A stretch of 64,000 nt of DNA. It comes from Acidobacteriaceae bacterium. GTDB lineage: Bacteria; Acidobacteriota; Terriglobia; Terriglobales; Acidobacteriaceae. Shown here piece after piece: positions 25,364 through 33,857 of the stretch. The notes under the pieces were generated by a model. It was not told where the DNA came from. It ran no database searches and was given only the letters and a program-made list of their open reading frames with translations. A program made the translations under genes and the position numbers. The stretch's first letter is position 1. The number at the start of each line of letters is the position of its first letter. The stretch is from assembly GCA_025352065.1 (NCBI GenBank), contig JANXUC010000002.1, positions 87,763-151,762 on the forward strand, in the 5' to 3' direction.

Positions 25364-26382
25364 TGGATGGGGATTTTGGAGCAGTAGACAACGCCCCTCA
25401 GGGGGCTGGGCATGGCAGGGTTCATGTCCCGGTTCTTTTACAAGAAGCGATCAATTTCTTAGCCGTTCAGCGCGGCGGGACTTACATCGACGCCACGGTG
25501 GGTTTGGCGGGGCACAGTTGCGCAATCGCAAAGCTCCTCGGCGCGCCGGGACGTTTGATTGGGGTCGATAAAGATCCAGCAGCGCTGGAAAGGGCTCGCG
25601 TGAATCTGCAGCCGCCGCCAGGACGTGAAGGCGACTGGCCGCAGATTGAGCTGGTGCATGCGTCGTTTGCAGAACTACTTGCCGAACTAGGTGAGCGGTT
25701 CGAGGCAGGATCCGTGAATGGAATCCTGGCCGACATCGGCATGAGCAGCTTGCAGTTGAACGACCCTGCGCGGGGATTCAGTTTTCAGGCGGAAGGCCCG
25801 TTGGATATGCGGATGAACACGCAGTCCGGGCAGACCGCCGAACAAGTGGTAAATACCATCGACGAAAAAGATCTCGCCGATGTGATTTACGAATTCGGTG
25901 AGGAAAGGAGGTCGCGGAGAATCGCCAGAGCCATTGTCCGAGCGCGGCCGATTCGAAACACAGCGCATCTTGCTGAGGTTGTTTCGGTCGCGGCTCGGTC
26001 AATGAAATCGCACGGCATTCATCCAGCGACGCGTACTTTCCAGGCAATCCGAATCTTCGTAAACCGTGAGTTGGACGACCTGCGGGAGCTGCTGCAAGCG
26101 GCTCCCAGGCTGCTAAAGCCGGGGGGCAGGGTGGTAGTGATTAGTTTTCATTCGTTGGAAGATCGCATCGTGAAAGATGCCTTCCGCGAAGGGGCGCAGG
26201 CCGGGACGTACACGGTGCTGACGAAAAAGCCGGTGACGGCTTCGGAAGAAGAGATTGGTCGTAACCCGCGGTCGCGCAGCGCCAAGATGCGAGCGGCGGA
26301 AAAAAGTTTAGGTGGAAAAAGTTTAGGTCTGGAAAAACAGCCAGTCCGCCCGGCAGGTCGGAAACGACTTCCCGGGTTTTAG
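25363..26382 (+). CDS. rsmH: 16S rRNA (cytosine-1402 N4) methyltransferase RsmH (MraW)
   Basis: 339 residues from a GTG start overlapping the mraZ stop. SAM-binding motif I region is GGTYIDATVGLAGHSCAIA, with Ala where most relatives have Gly (GGHS). Other hallmarks: NGILADIGMSSLQLNDPARGFSF, GPLDMRMN, VNTIDEKDLADVIYEFGEE, THPATRTFQAIRIFVNREL-like HPATRTFQAIRIFVN, and GGRVVVISFHSLEDRIVK. Methylates C1402 in the ribosomal decoding centre. Its usual second position in dcw is kept. Confidence 0.95.
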   Translation: MDGDFGAVDNAPQGAGHGRVHVPVLLQEAINFLAVQRGGTYIDATVGLAGHSCAIAKLLGAPGRLIGVDKDPAALERARVNLQPPPGREGDWPQIELVHASFAELLAELGERFEAGSVNGILADIGMSSLQLNDPARGFSFQAEGPLDMRMNTQSGQTAEQVVNTIDEKDLADVIYEFGEERRSRRIARAIVRARPIRNTAHLAEVVSVAARSMKSHGIHPATRTFQAIRIFVNRELDDLRELLQAAPRLLKPGGRVVVISFHSLEDRIVKDAFREGAQAGTYTVLTKKPVTASEEEIGRNPRSRSAKMRAAEKSLGGKSLGLEKQPVRPAGRKRLPGF

Positions 26383-26425
26383 GGTGTAAGCAGTTGAATA
26401 AAAAATGAAACTGGGGAGGTTTCAA

Positions 26426-26587
26426 ATGTTTTCAGGCAGCTTGATCGAAAATCTAATTGCAACTGTGGAACGCGTGGAGCAGAACTCGAAGCTGGTTCCG
26501 ATGCGTTTCCCGGAAGGTCGCTGGAATGCTCCGGCTGCGAACCTAACCGCCAATCAGAACGTGGAAAACTGGGCAGGAGTAGCGTAA
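26426..26587 (+). CDS. Small hypothetical protein between rsmH and ftsL
   Basis: 53 residues. The ATG at 26426 is chosen over one at 26405 because GGGGAGG at 26413-26419 is ideally spaced for it. Sequence: a short amphipathic N-terminus (MFSGSLIENLIATVERVEQ) and a neutral, Asn/Ala-rich tail. No membrane segment or motif. The stop codon shares a base with the ftsL start, so it is co-translated with ftsL and may be a small division-cluster factor. Family unrecognised. Confidence 0.6.
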   Translation: MFSGSLIENLIATVERVEQNSKLVPMRFPEGRWNAPAANLTANQNVENWAGVA

Positions 26588-27033
26588 TGCAAACGGCAGC
26601 TTCAACATCGCAGCGCAATCGCACCTGGACGGGCACCCCGGAAGTTTACTTCCACAAGGTGATCGACAACTCGCGTCTGGTCAAGGTCGAAGATCCCACG
26701 CGCGTCCGAGAAATGCGAATGTTGATGGTGTCGCTGTGCTGCCTGTTCCTGTTTGTGATGACGTATGCCGTGCAACACTTTAAGTCGATTGAATACGGCT
26801 ACCACATCGCTTCCGTGAAGAATCAGCGCGACGCTCTGTATGAGATGAAGCGCGCGCTGCAATTAGAAGAAGCGTCGTTGCGAGACCCCCAGCGCATCGA
26901 TACTTTGGCCCGGCACATGGGCTTCCAGTCGCCGCAAGCGGGACAAGTGATGCATCTGGATGTACCGATGCAAGATTCTAGTGCTGCCGTGATGGCGAGC
27001 GTCTCCCCCGTCTCGGTCATCTCGGCGCGCTAG
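26587..27033 (+). CDS. ftsL: FtsL-like cell division protein
   Basis: 148 residues of bitopic membrane topology: a cytoplasmic N-terminus of about 45 residues, one transmembrane helix (MLMVSLCCLFLFVMTYAVQ, about 46-65), then a helical periplasmic part with leucine-zipper-like spacing (IASVKNQRDALYEMKRALQL) and RIDTLARHMGFQSP, the conserved FtsL ending. Position between rsmH and ftsI is the classic ftsL site. FtsL recruits FtsB/FtsQ and activates septal wall synthesis. Sequence similarity in this family is low, so the call rests partly on synteny. Confidence 0.85.
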   Translation: MQTAASTSQRNRTWTGTPEVYFHKVIDNSRLVKVEDPTRVREMRMLMVSLCCLFLFVMTYAVQHFKSIEYGYHIASVKNQRDALYEMKRALQLEEASLRDPQRIDTLARHMGFQSPQAGQVMHLDVPMQDSSAAVMASVSPVSVISAR

Positions 27034-27092
27034 AGAGAATCCCCGCCCTGTCGCAAAGAACGCGACAAGGACGGGGCACCCGATGGTTTGAG

Positions 27093-27268
27093 TTGTCATT
27101 CCGAGCGTAGCGAGGAATCCCTCTACCTCGAAAGCACTTATGGCGAAAGGGATTCTTCGCTACGCTCAGAGGCTGTGACTTTATTCAAATTACGCGGTTT
27201 TTAGGCGCGTAAGTTGTTTGTTTTCAGCGTTAGTTTTTGGAACAAACAATAAAGTCACAGGCTCTCAG
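27093..27268. repeat. Nested palindromic element inside the dcw cluster
   Basis: Begins with a family C copy (TGTCATTCCGAGCGTAGCGA) and holds two nested inverted repeats. One is GAGCGTAGCGAGGAATCCCT against AGGGATTCTTCGCTACGCTC; the other is CTCAGAGGCTGTGACTTTAT at 27165 against AATAAAGTCACAGGCTCTCA at 27248. It is bounded by TGTCATT...AATGACA. It separates ftsL from ftsI. The segment 27149-27185 recurs at 63864-63900. Confidence 0.75.
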
Positions 27269-27314
27269 AATGACAATTTGTTTCTAGCTGCAAGTCTTCC
27301 GAGGTCGATAAAGA

Positions 27315-29573
27315 TTGGCGTCCAAGACCGATAGCGGAGTAGCCAAGCCCCGGCTGTATTGGATGGGTGGCCTACTGCTGCTTTGGTTCTGCGCCATCTG
27401 CCTGCGGCTCGTTTACCTGCAAATTTTTGCTTACGGAGAATTTCAGGTCCGCGCGCATCACCAGCAACAGCGCGCTTTTGAGACTTCTCCCATTCGCGGC
27501 GTGATCTACGACCGGAACGGCCAGTCGCTCGCCATGACCACGCAGGTGGAGTCGTTTTACGCGGTTTCCAGCGACCTGCCCGATCCCGCCAACACAGCTA
27601 GTCTGCTTGGGCGCATCACCGGGACCGATCCGCGCGAACTTCTAGCCTGCCTGAAAACCAAGAATTTCTGCTGGGTCGCGCGTAAGACGGATCCGGAAAT
27701 CGCAGACCGGATTCGGAGCATGAATCTACGGGGCGTGTATTCGCAAAAAGAGTCGAAGCGCTTTTATCCGAAAAAAGAACTTGCTGCGCAGGTGCTGGGA
27801 TACGTCGGTATGGACGACGAGGGCCTGAGCGGGATTGAGCGTTCGTTTGAAAAGAAGTTGCGCGGCAAGCCCGGTCGCATGGCGCTTTCGGTCGATGCCC
27901 ACCGAAAAACGTTTGCTCGCGTCGAGCAAGAGCCAGAGTCCGGCGAAAACATTGTTCTTACGATTGACGAGAAGATTCAGTACATCGCCGACCGGGAACT
28001 TGACCGCGCGATGCAGGAAACGCATTCCATAGCGGGAACGGTGATTGTACAGAACCCCCGCACGGGGGAAATTCTTGCGCTGGCCAATAGCCCGACTTTC
28101 AACCCAAATGCAACGCGCGCGATCAGTCCGGAAAAGCTCAAAAACCACGCTGTCAGCGATGTTTACGAGCCGGGATCGACGTTCAAAGTGATTACGCTCG
28201 CCGCAGGCCTGGAAGAAAAAGTAACGCACCCGGACGAATTGATCGACTGCCAGATGGGATCGATTGTTGTGGCAGGGATGCGGATTCACGACGCGCATCC
28301 GCACGGGATTCTGTCGGTTGCTGAAGTTTTGGCGCAATCCAGCCAGGTCGGCGCCATTAAGATTGCGCTAAGACTTGGCGAAGACCGTCTCTACAAATAC
28401 ATTCGTGCCTTTGGCATTGGCCAGCAGACGGGGATTGAGCTGCCCGGCGAAACGCGCGGGTTGAGCAAGCCTGTGAGCCGATGGTCAAAAGTCTCGATCG
28501 GCGCGATTTCCATGGGTCAGGAGATTGGAATTTCTCCGGTGCAGCTTACCGGAATTGTTTCCACCATGGCCAACGATGGAGTGTGGGTGGCGCCCCGCAT
28601 AGTGGCCACGACGACCGAGCCGCGCCAGGCACCGCATACGTTTGTGTATCAACCTGCGGCAGAGCGACGCGTGATTTCTCCGCTGACGGCTGCGCAAATG
28701 CGTTTGATGCTGGAGGGCGTAGTGCTGCACGGAACTGGTAAGAGGGCAGCACTGGAGGGCTATACGTCCGGAGGCAAGACGGGTACGGCACAGCGTGTGG
28801 ACCCAGCGACGCATGCCTATTCCAAGACGAAATACGTCGCGTCCTTCGCTGGATTTGCTCCGCTGAACAATCCGGCGATTACGGTTGCGGTAATTTTGGA
28901 TTCGCCGGTCGGTCTGCATCAGGGCGGGCAGGTGTCTGCTCCAGTGTTTTCGCGAGTGGCACAGCAGGTTCTCGCGTACATGAATGTGCCCCGAGATATT
29001 GAAGTCCCCGCGTCGCGGCAATTGCTGATGGCGGCGAAAAAAGCAGCTAAACCGAACGACGAAGAACTCGCCGACGCGGCTCCGGATCATCTTGGCGCGC
29101 CGTTGGATCTAGCGGGGGCGGAAGGCGGCGACGCGGTGCCGAACACAGCGACACTTGCGCAGAATGCGAAGCCGTCTCCCGCATCGTCGATGATCTCGGA
29201 GATTGCGCAGCTGATTCCTGCAGCGATCCGCACTCGCGAAGCGCCGGTTGCGAATACTCCGGTGCGGACCTCTTCAAACTCTGCTCGCGTTACCCCGTCC
29301 GGCAATCAATCTGTCGTCCGTCAATCTGCGGCGGCGCTGTCGCCGCAGAGTTCCAGCAAACCAGCCAGCGGCACGGTTGTGTTCGATGTCGAACAGGGCG
29401 GAATTCCGGTGCCTTCATTTATCGGGAAGCAACTGCGCACGGCCGTCGAACTCGCGGAAGAGAGCAACCTCGAAATAGAAGCCGTGGGTAGCGGCGTGGC
29501 CTGGGACCAATCGCCTGCAGCCGGATCGCACGTAGCCGCTGGAACGCGGATTACTGTGCGCTTTGAACGCTAG
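27315..29573 (+). CDS. ftsI: Peptidoglycan transpeptidase FtsI/PBP with C-terminal PASTA domain
   Basis: 752 residues from a TTG start. One N-terminal membrane helix (about 12-32, YWMGGLLLLWFCAICLRLVY), a class B dimerization domain (SPIRGVIYDRNGQSLAMT) and a transpeptidase domain. The active-site motifs are present: EPGSTFKVITLA (SxxK), AQSSQVG (SxN position with Gln) and TSGGKTGTAQ (KTG). A Pro/Ala/Ser-rich linker (about 565-680) leads to one PASTA domain at the end (VPSFIGKQLRTAVELAEES). Cross-links septal peptidoglycan. The PASTA tail, absent in E. coli FtsI, resembles Spo VD/Gram-positive types. Confidence 0.95.
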   Translation: MASKTDSGVAKPRLYWMGGLLLLWFCAICLRLVYLQIFAYGEFQVRAHHQQQRAFETSPIRGVIYDRNGQSLAMTTQVESFYAVSSDLPDPANTASLLGRITGTDPRELLACLKTKNFCWVARKTDPEIADRIRSMNLRGVYSQKESKRFYPKKELAAQVLGYVGMDDEGLSGIERSFEKKLRGKPGRMALSVDAHRKTFARVEQEPESGENIVLTIDEKIQYIADRELDRAMQETHSIAGTVIVQNPRTGEILALANSPTFNPNATRAISPEKLKNHAVSDVYEPGSTFKVITLAAGLEEKVTHPDELIDCQMGSIVVAGMRIHDAHPHGILSVAEVLAQSSQVGAIKIALRLGEDRLYKYIRAFGIGQQTGIELPGETRGLSKPVSRWSKVSIGAISMGQEIGISPVQLTGIVSTMANDGVWVAPRIVATTTEPRQAPHTFVYQPAAERRVISPLTAAQMRLMLEGVVLHGTGKRAALEGYTSGGKTGTAQRVDPATHAYSKTKYVASFAGFAPLNNPAITVAVILDSPVGLHQGGQVSAPVFSRVAQQVLAYMNVPRDIEVPASRQLLMAAKKAAKPNDEELADAAPDHLGAPLDLAGAEGGDAVPNTATLAQNAKPSPASSMISEIAQLIPAAIRTREAPVANTPVRTSSNSARVTPSGNQSVVRQSAAALSPQSSSKPASGTVVFDVEQGGIPVPSFIGKQLRTAVELAEESNLEIEAVGSGVAWDQSPAAGSHVAAGTRITVRFER

Positions 29574-29676
29574 GCCGCGCCATGTAGCAATCCCAGGTTC
29601 GGCGTGTCTTCCGTCCTATCTTCGCAGGTTCTCCTGTGTTTTAGGCGCGGGCGCACCAGCCTATAATCGATAAACA

Positions 29677-31206
29677 ATGAATTTCCAGGACCTACTTGAC
29701 GGAGCTGAAATCCTTGCCCAGAGCGGGGATGCGTCCGTTACGGAAGTGGAATACGATTCGCGTAAAGCGAAGCCGGGCACACTTTTTGTCGCCATGCGGG
29801 GAGAGACTTCCGATGGCAATCGCTACATTGATCAGGCCGTCGAAAAAGGCGCCGTTGCGGTTGTCACTGATTCTGTAAGTGAAACGCAGCGGTCGGGCGT
29901 TGCTTGGGCGCAAGTGCCGCACGGCCGCCGTGCGCTTGCCCGCATCAGCGCAAATTTCTACATGCAGCCTGCGAACCGAATTAGTACGACTGGAATTACT
30001 GGAACTAACGGCAAGAGCACCACGGCTTTCCTGCTCGAATCTATTCTGAGCGCGTCGGGCCGGAAGAGCCTGCTCGTCGGCACGATCGAATATCATGTGG
30101 CGGGCCAGATTCTTCCCGCGCCGCATACGACTCCGGAAGCGTTGGAGTTGAATCAGCTCTTAGCGCAAGCCTTGGAAGCGGGCGCAACGGAAGCGGTGAT
30201 GGAAGTCTCGTCGCACGCGTTGGATCAGCAGCGTGTTTTCGGAATTCCTTTCGATGTTGCAGTTTTCACGAACTTAACGCGCGATCATCTTGATTACCAC
30301 AAAGACATGGACCAGTACTTTGCGGCCAAGCGAGTGCTGTTTGAGGGTTGTGGCACGGAGGCTCCTCGCGTAGCTGTGCTCAACGCCGATGACCCGTACG
30401 GCGTGCAGTTGGCGGAGTTCAGCAAGTCTGCTGGATCGCAAGTTGTCACCTATGGCTTAGGTCGCGGTGATTTCCATGCTGAGAACGTTGACATTACTTT
30501 GCGTGGTACGCGATTCGACATCGCCAGTCCGGAGGGCAAGATTCCCATTTGGTCGCCGCTGATCGGCAAAGTGAATGTGTACAACATTCTGGCGGCTGCG
30601 GCTGCCGCATCGGAACGCGGGTGCTCGACAAACCACATCGCAGAGGGGATTGCCGCGCTGGCATTCGTCCCCGGCCGTTTTCAGCGGGTCGATTGCGGGC
30701 AGCCGTTCACTGTAGTCGTGGATTATGCGCACACCGATGATGCTTTGCGGAATTTGACGGCGCTCTCGCGGGAGTTTATGACGCAGGCTGGCGGGCGTGG
30801 CAAGGTCATCACGGTTTTCGGTTGTGGCGGAGATCGCGACCGCGCCAAACGTCCGCTGATGGGTGAGGCGGCGGGACGAGGCAGTGACCTCGTCGTGCTG
30901 ACGTCGGACAATCCACGCAGCGAGGATCCCGTCACCATCATTAATGATGCGCTGGTTGGCGTGCAACGTTCGAACACAAAATACAAGATTGAGCCCGACC
31001 GCCAAGCTGCGATTGCGCTTGCGCTGAGCACGGCAATGGCGGGCGATATCGTGCTGCTGGCTGGTAAAGGGCACGAGAAGACGCAAGTTTCGCGGGCTGG
31101 TGTGCGCCCTTTCGATGATGTGGAAGCAGCGCGAAATCTTCTACGCGCTTCGGGATACGATTGCGATCCTGAAAAAACAAAGACGCTGGCGGAGAGAACT
31201 GCATGA
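29677..31206 (+). CDS. murE: UDP-MurNAc-tripeptide synthetase (meso-DAP type)
   Basis: 509 residues. Mur ligase adding the third residue to UDP-MurNAc-dipeptide. ATP-binding TGITGTNGKSTTAFLLES, the middle domain FTNLTRDHLDYHKDMDQYF and the C-terminal TVVVDYAHTDDALRN are clear. The specificity loop reads TSDNPRSEDP; DNPR is the known signature for meso-diaminopimelate, so the wall is predicted to be DAP-type. Overlaps murF by four bases. Normal length. Confidence 0.96.
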   Translation: MNFQDLLDGAEILAQSGDASVTEVEYDSRKAKPGTLFVAMRGETSDGNRYIDQAVEKGAVAVVTDSVSETQRSGVAWAQVPHGRRALARISANFYMQPANRISTTGITGTNGKSTTAFLLESILSASGRKSLLVGTIEYHVAGQILPAPHTTPEALELNQLLAQALEAGATEAVMEVSSHALDQQRVFGIPFDVAVFTNLTRDHLDYHKDMDQYFAAKRVLFEGCGTEAPRVAVLNADDPYGVQLAEFSKSAGSQVVTYGLGRGDFHAENVDITLRGTRFDIASPEGKIPIWSPLIGKVNVYNILAAAAAASERGCSTNHIAEGIAALAFVPGRFQRVDCGQPFTVVVDYAHTDDALRNLTALSREFMTQAGGRGKVITVFGCGGDRDRAKRPLMGEAAGRGSDLVVLTSDNPRSEDPVTIINDALVGVQRSNTKYKIEPDRQAAIALALSTAMAGDIVLLAGKGHEKTQVSRAGVRPFDDVEAARNLLRASGYDCDPEKTKTLAERTA

Positions 31207-32573
31207 AGCTTCCGCTGTCTCGCGTCGCTGAATTTATTTCCGCCCACGGTGAATTTGACCGCAGTTCGGTGGCGCAGGGATACTCCATCGATTCGCGCAC
31301 GCTGCTGCCGGGAGAACTATTTCTTGCGGTCCTCGGCGAACGCCTCGACGGGCATGACTATGTGAAGCAAGCGCTGGAAAAAGGCGCTGTTGCTGCCGTT
31401 ATTCAAAAGGATTATCTGGATCGGTATCCTTCGAAAACGGGTCTGATTGTTGTGGAAGATACGCTGGGAGCTTTGCAGAACTTAGCCGCGTGCGTTCGCC
31501 GCTACTGGGGAAAGACGGTGATTGGCGTCACCGGTTCAGCGGGCAAGACCACGACCAAGGAAGCGATTGCGCATCTGCTGAGTTCGCGCTCCCGCGTTCT
31601 GAAATCAGAAGGTAACTTTAACAATCATTTTGGCATGCCGTTGATGGTGCTCAAGCTTGAACCTGAGCATGAAATGGCGGTGATCGAAATGGGAATGTCG
31701 CACGCGGGGGAGATTGCGGCGCTGGCGAAGATTGCGCAGCCGAATACTGGCGTGGTCACCTGTGTTGCGCCGGTGCATCTGGAAAACTTTGGATCCATCG
31801 CAGGTATTGCACGTGCGAAGTATGAATTGATTGCATCTTTGAGTGCTACCGGGACTGCTGTGCTGAACGCCGACGACGAGTATGTTTCGCAATTTGGAAG
31901 GGACTTTCGCGGCCGGGTCCTCACGTTCGGGCTCAAACCTACAGCAGATGTTTATGCGCAAAACATCCGGACTCTGGGAGCGAAAGGGTCGATGTTTGAT
32001 CTGGTGGCAAGCGGTTGTACGCAGGAAGTAGAGCTGCCGTTAGTGGGCACGCACAATGTCTACAATGCTCTGGCGGCGGTGGCGGTCGCGCTCGAAAACG
32101 GATTGCCGCCGTCTGAGATCGCCGCAGCGTTGCCTTCCTTGCAGGCGGCGTCGAAGCGTGGACAGGTCCTTGATGTTCGCGGCGTGACCGTGCTCAACGA
32201 CTGCTACAATTCGAATCCGAAGGCGTTGAAGTTTATGGTGGACGCGCTAGTAAGCATGCCGGCAACGCGCCGTATTGTTGTGGCCGGAGAAATGCTGGAG
32301 CTTGGTCCGAAAGCGGAACAAATGCATCGTGAATGCGGACGGCATATGGCCGAGCGGCGTGTCGATCAATTGATTGGAGTGCGTGGGCTGGCCTCGGCGA
32401 TGGTGGAAGAAGCGCGGAAGGCAGGAGTTTCTGCGGAGTTTGTCGCGACGCCAGAAGAGGCTGGAGCATGGCTGGCGCGGGAAGCGAAGCCGGGAGAGGC
32501 TGTTCTGCTCAAGGCTTCTCGCGGTGTGAAATTGGAACGCGCGTTAGAAACATGGGAAGCTGCGAAATCCTAA
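31203..32573 (+). CDS. murF: UDP-MurNAc-tripeptide:D-Ala-D-Ala ligase
   Basis: 456 residues. Adds D-Ala-D-Ala to complete the stem pentapeptide. Features are IDSRTLLPGELFLAVLGERL, the P-loop VTGSAGKTTTKEAIAHLL, EGNFNNHFGMPLMVL, EMGMSHAGEIAALAKIAQP and LNDCYNSNPKALKFM. The start overlaps murE by four bases (ATGA), so the pair is co-translated. Length normal. Confidence 0.96.
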   Translation: MKLPLSRVAEFISAHGEFDRSSVAQGYSIDSRTLLPGELFLAVLGERLDGHDYVKQALEKGAVAAVIQKDYLDRYPSKTGLIVVEDTLGALQNLAACVRRYWGKTVIGVTGSAGKTTTKEAIAHLLSSRSRVLKSEGNFNNHFGMPLMVLKLEPEHEMAVIEMGMSHAGEIAALAKIAQPNTGVVTCVAPVHLENFGSIAGIARAKYELIASLSATGTAVLNADDEYVSQFGRDFRGRVLTFGLKPTADVYAQNIRTLGAKGSMFDLVASGCTQEVELPLVGTHNVYNALAAVAVALENGLPPSEIAAALPSLQAASKRGQVLDVRGVTVLNDCYNSNPKALKFMVDALVSMPATRRIVVAGEMLELGPKAEQMHRECGRHMAERRVDQLIGVRGLASAMVEEARKAGVSAEFVATPEEAGAWLAREAKPGEAVLLKASRGVKLERALETWEAAKS

Positions 32574-32636
32574 GTCCCGCTTCCGAGCTTTTGAACGACT
32601 GGCAACTGACTTCCGGCAAGTAATTTGGGAGGCGTA

Positions 32637-33779
32637 TTGCTCTACTGGCTGCTCTACCAGAAGCTTTACCACATGTATCCGGCGCTGTCGCTGTTCCGAA
32701 TCTTCCGGTACCTCACGTTCCGGACAGCGTTCGCGAGCCTGACTGCGCTTTTCACAGGGCTGGTCATCGGGCCCGTCATAATCAATCGATTGCGGGAATT
32801 TCAGATCGGCCAGTACATTCGCGAAGAAGGGCCGAAGGGACACCGGAAGAAGGCCGGAACGCCGACTATGGGCGGACTGCTGATTGCGATCGCGACGATC
32901 GTTCCGACACTGCTGTGGGCTGACCTGAGTAATCGTTTTGTTTGGATCGTGCTGCTGTCAATGATCGCGTATTCGGCGATCGGCTTTCTGGACGACTATG
33001 AAAAAGTGATTCACAAACGGAATCTTGGCCTCACCGCACGCGCCAAGCTCGGGCTGCAATTCCTGGTGGCGTTTCTCATTGCTGTCGCGCTGATTGCGAT
33101 GCAAACCCGCGGACTTTACTCCACCAAGCTCATGGTTCCATTTGCAAAACATTTTCGCCCGGACATGGTGAATGAGTCGTTGCTGCATCACCCATATCTC
33201 TGGCCGCTGGCCTTCTTTTGGTTTGTGCTGTTTGTGTGCCTGGTTATCGTGGGCTCCAGTAATGCAGTGAATCTTACTGACGGCTTGGACGGCCTGGCCA
33301 TTGGCTGTACCGTCATTTCAGCCGGAGCGCTGACGGTACTTACTTACGTAGGCGGGCATGCGGTGTTTGCCGATTATCTTGAATTGGAACGCATGCCGCA
33401 AGTGGGAGAACTTACCGTATTCTGCGGCGCCATGGTGGGGTCAGCGATCGGATTTCTTTGGTACAACGCGCATCCCGCCGAAGTTTTTATGGGGGATGTG
33501 GGCTCGCTCGGACTGGGCGGCGCGATTGGAACTGTGGCTGTCGTCATCAAGCAAGAATTACTCCTGCCGTTTATCGGAGGTGTTTTTGTTATCGAAGCGT
33601 TGTCGGTCATCTTGCAGGTGGGCTCTTACAAGTTGCGGAAGAAACGCATTTTCAAAATGGCGCCGATTCATCATCACTTCGAACTCATGGGGTGGTCGGA
33701 ATCGAAGGTGATTGTCCGGTTCTGGATCGCGTCGCTGGTCTTCGCCCTATTCGCTTTGACTACGTTGAAACTGAGATAA
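32637..33779 (+). CDS. mraY: Phospho-MurNAc-pentapeptide transferase MraY
   Basis: 380 residues from a TTG at 32637 (MLYWLLYQKL, matching the family N-terminus), preceded by GGGAGG at 32627-32632; a TTG four codons earlier is the alternative. About ten transmembrane helices. Catalytic segments are visible: GTPTMGGLLI, FLDDYEKVIHKRNLGL (DDxxK), NAVNLTDGLDGLAIG, VFMGDVGSLGLGGAIG and the KRIFKMAPIHHHFELMGW histidine cluster. Makes lipid I on the inner membrane. Confidence 0.95.
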   Translation: MLYWLLYQKLYHMYPALSLFRIFRYLTFRTAFASLTALFTGLVIGPVIINRLREFQIGQYIREEGPKGHRKKAGTPTMGGLLIAIATIVPTLLWADLSNRFVWIVLLSMIAYSAIGFLDDYEKVIHKRNLGLTARAKLGLQFLVAFLIAVALIAMQTRGLYSTKLMVPFAKHFRPDMVNESLLHHPYLWPLAFFWFVLFVCLVIVGSSNAVNLTDGLDGLAIGCTVISAGALTVLTYVGGHAVFADYLELERMPQVGELTVFCGAMVGSAIGFLWYNAHPAEVFMGDVGSLGLGGAIGTVAVVIKQELLLPFIGGVFVIEALSVILQVGSYKLRKKRIFKMAPIHHHFELMGWSESKVIVRFWIASLVFALFALTTLKLR

Positions 33780-33857
33780 TTCGGTTGCCAGCTCTCGGCG
33801 ATCAGTCAGAAGTTGTTTTGCCGAAAGCTGACAGCCGAAAGCCGATAGCCTCTCGCC

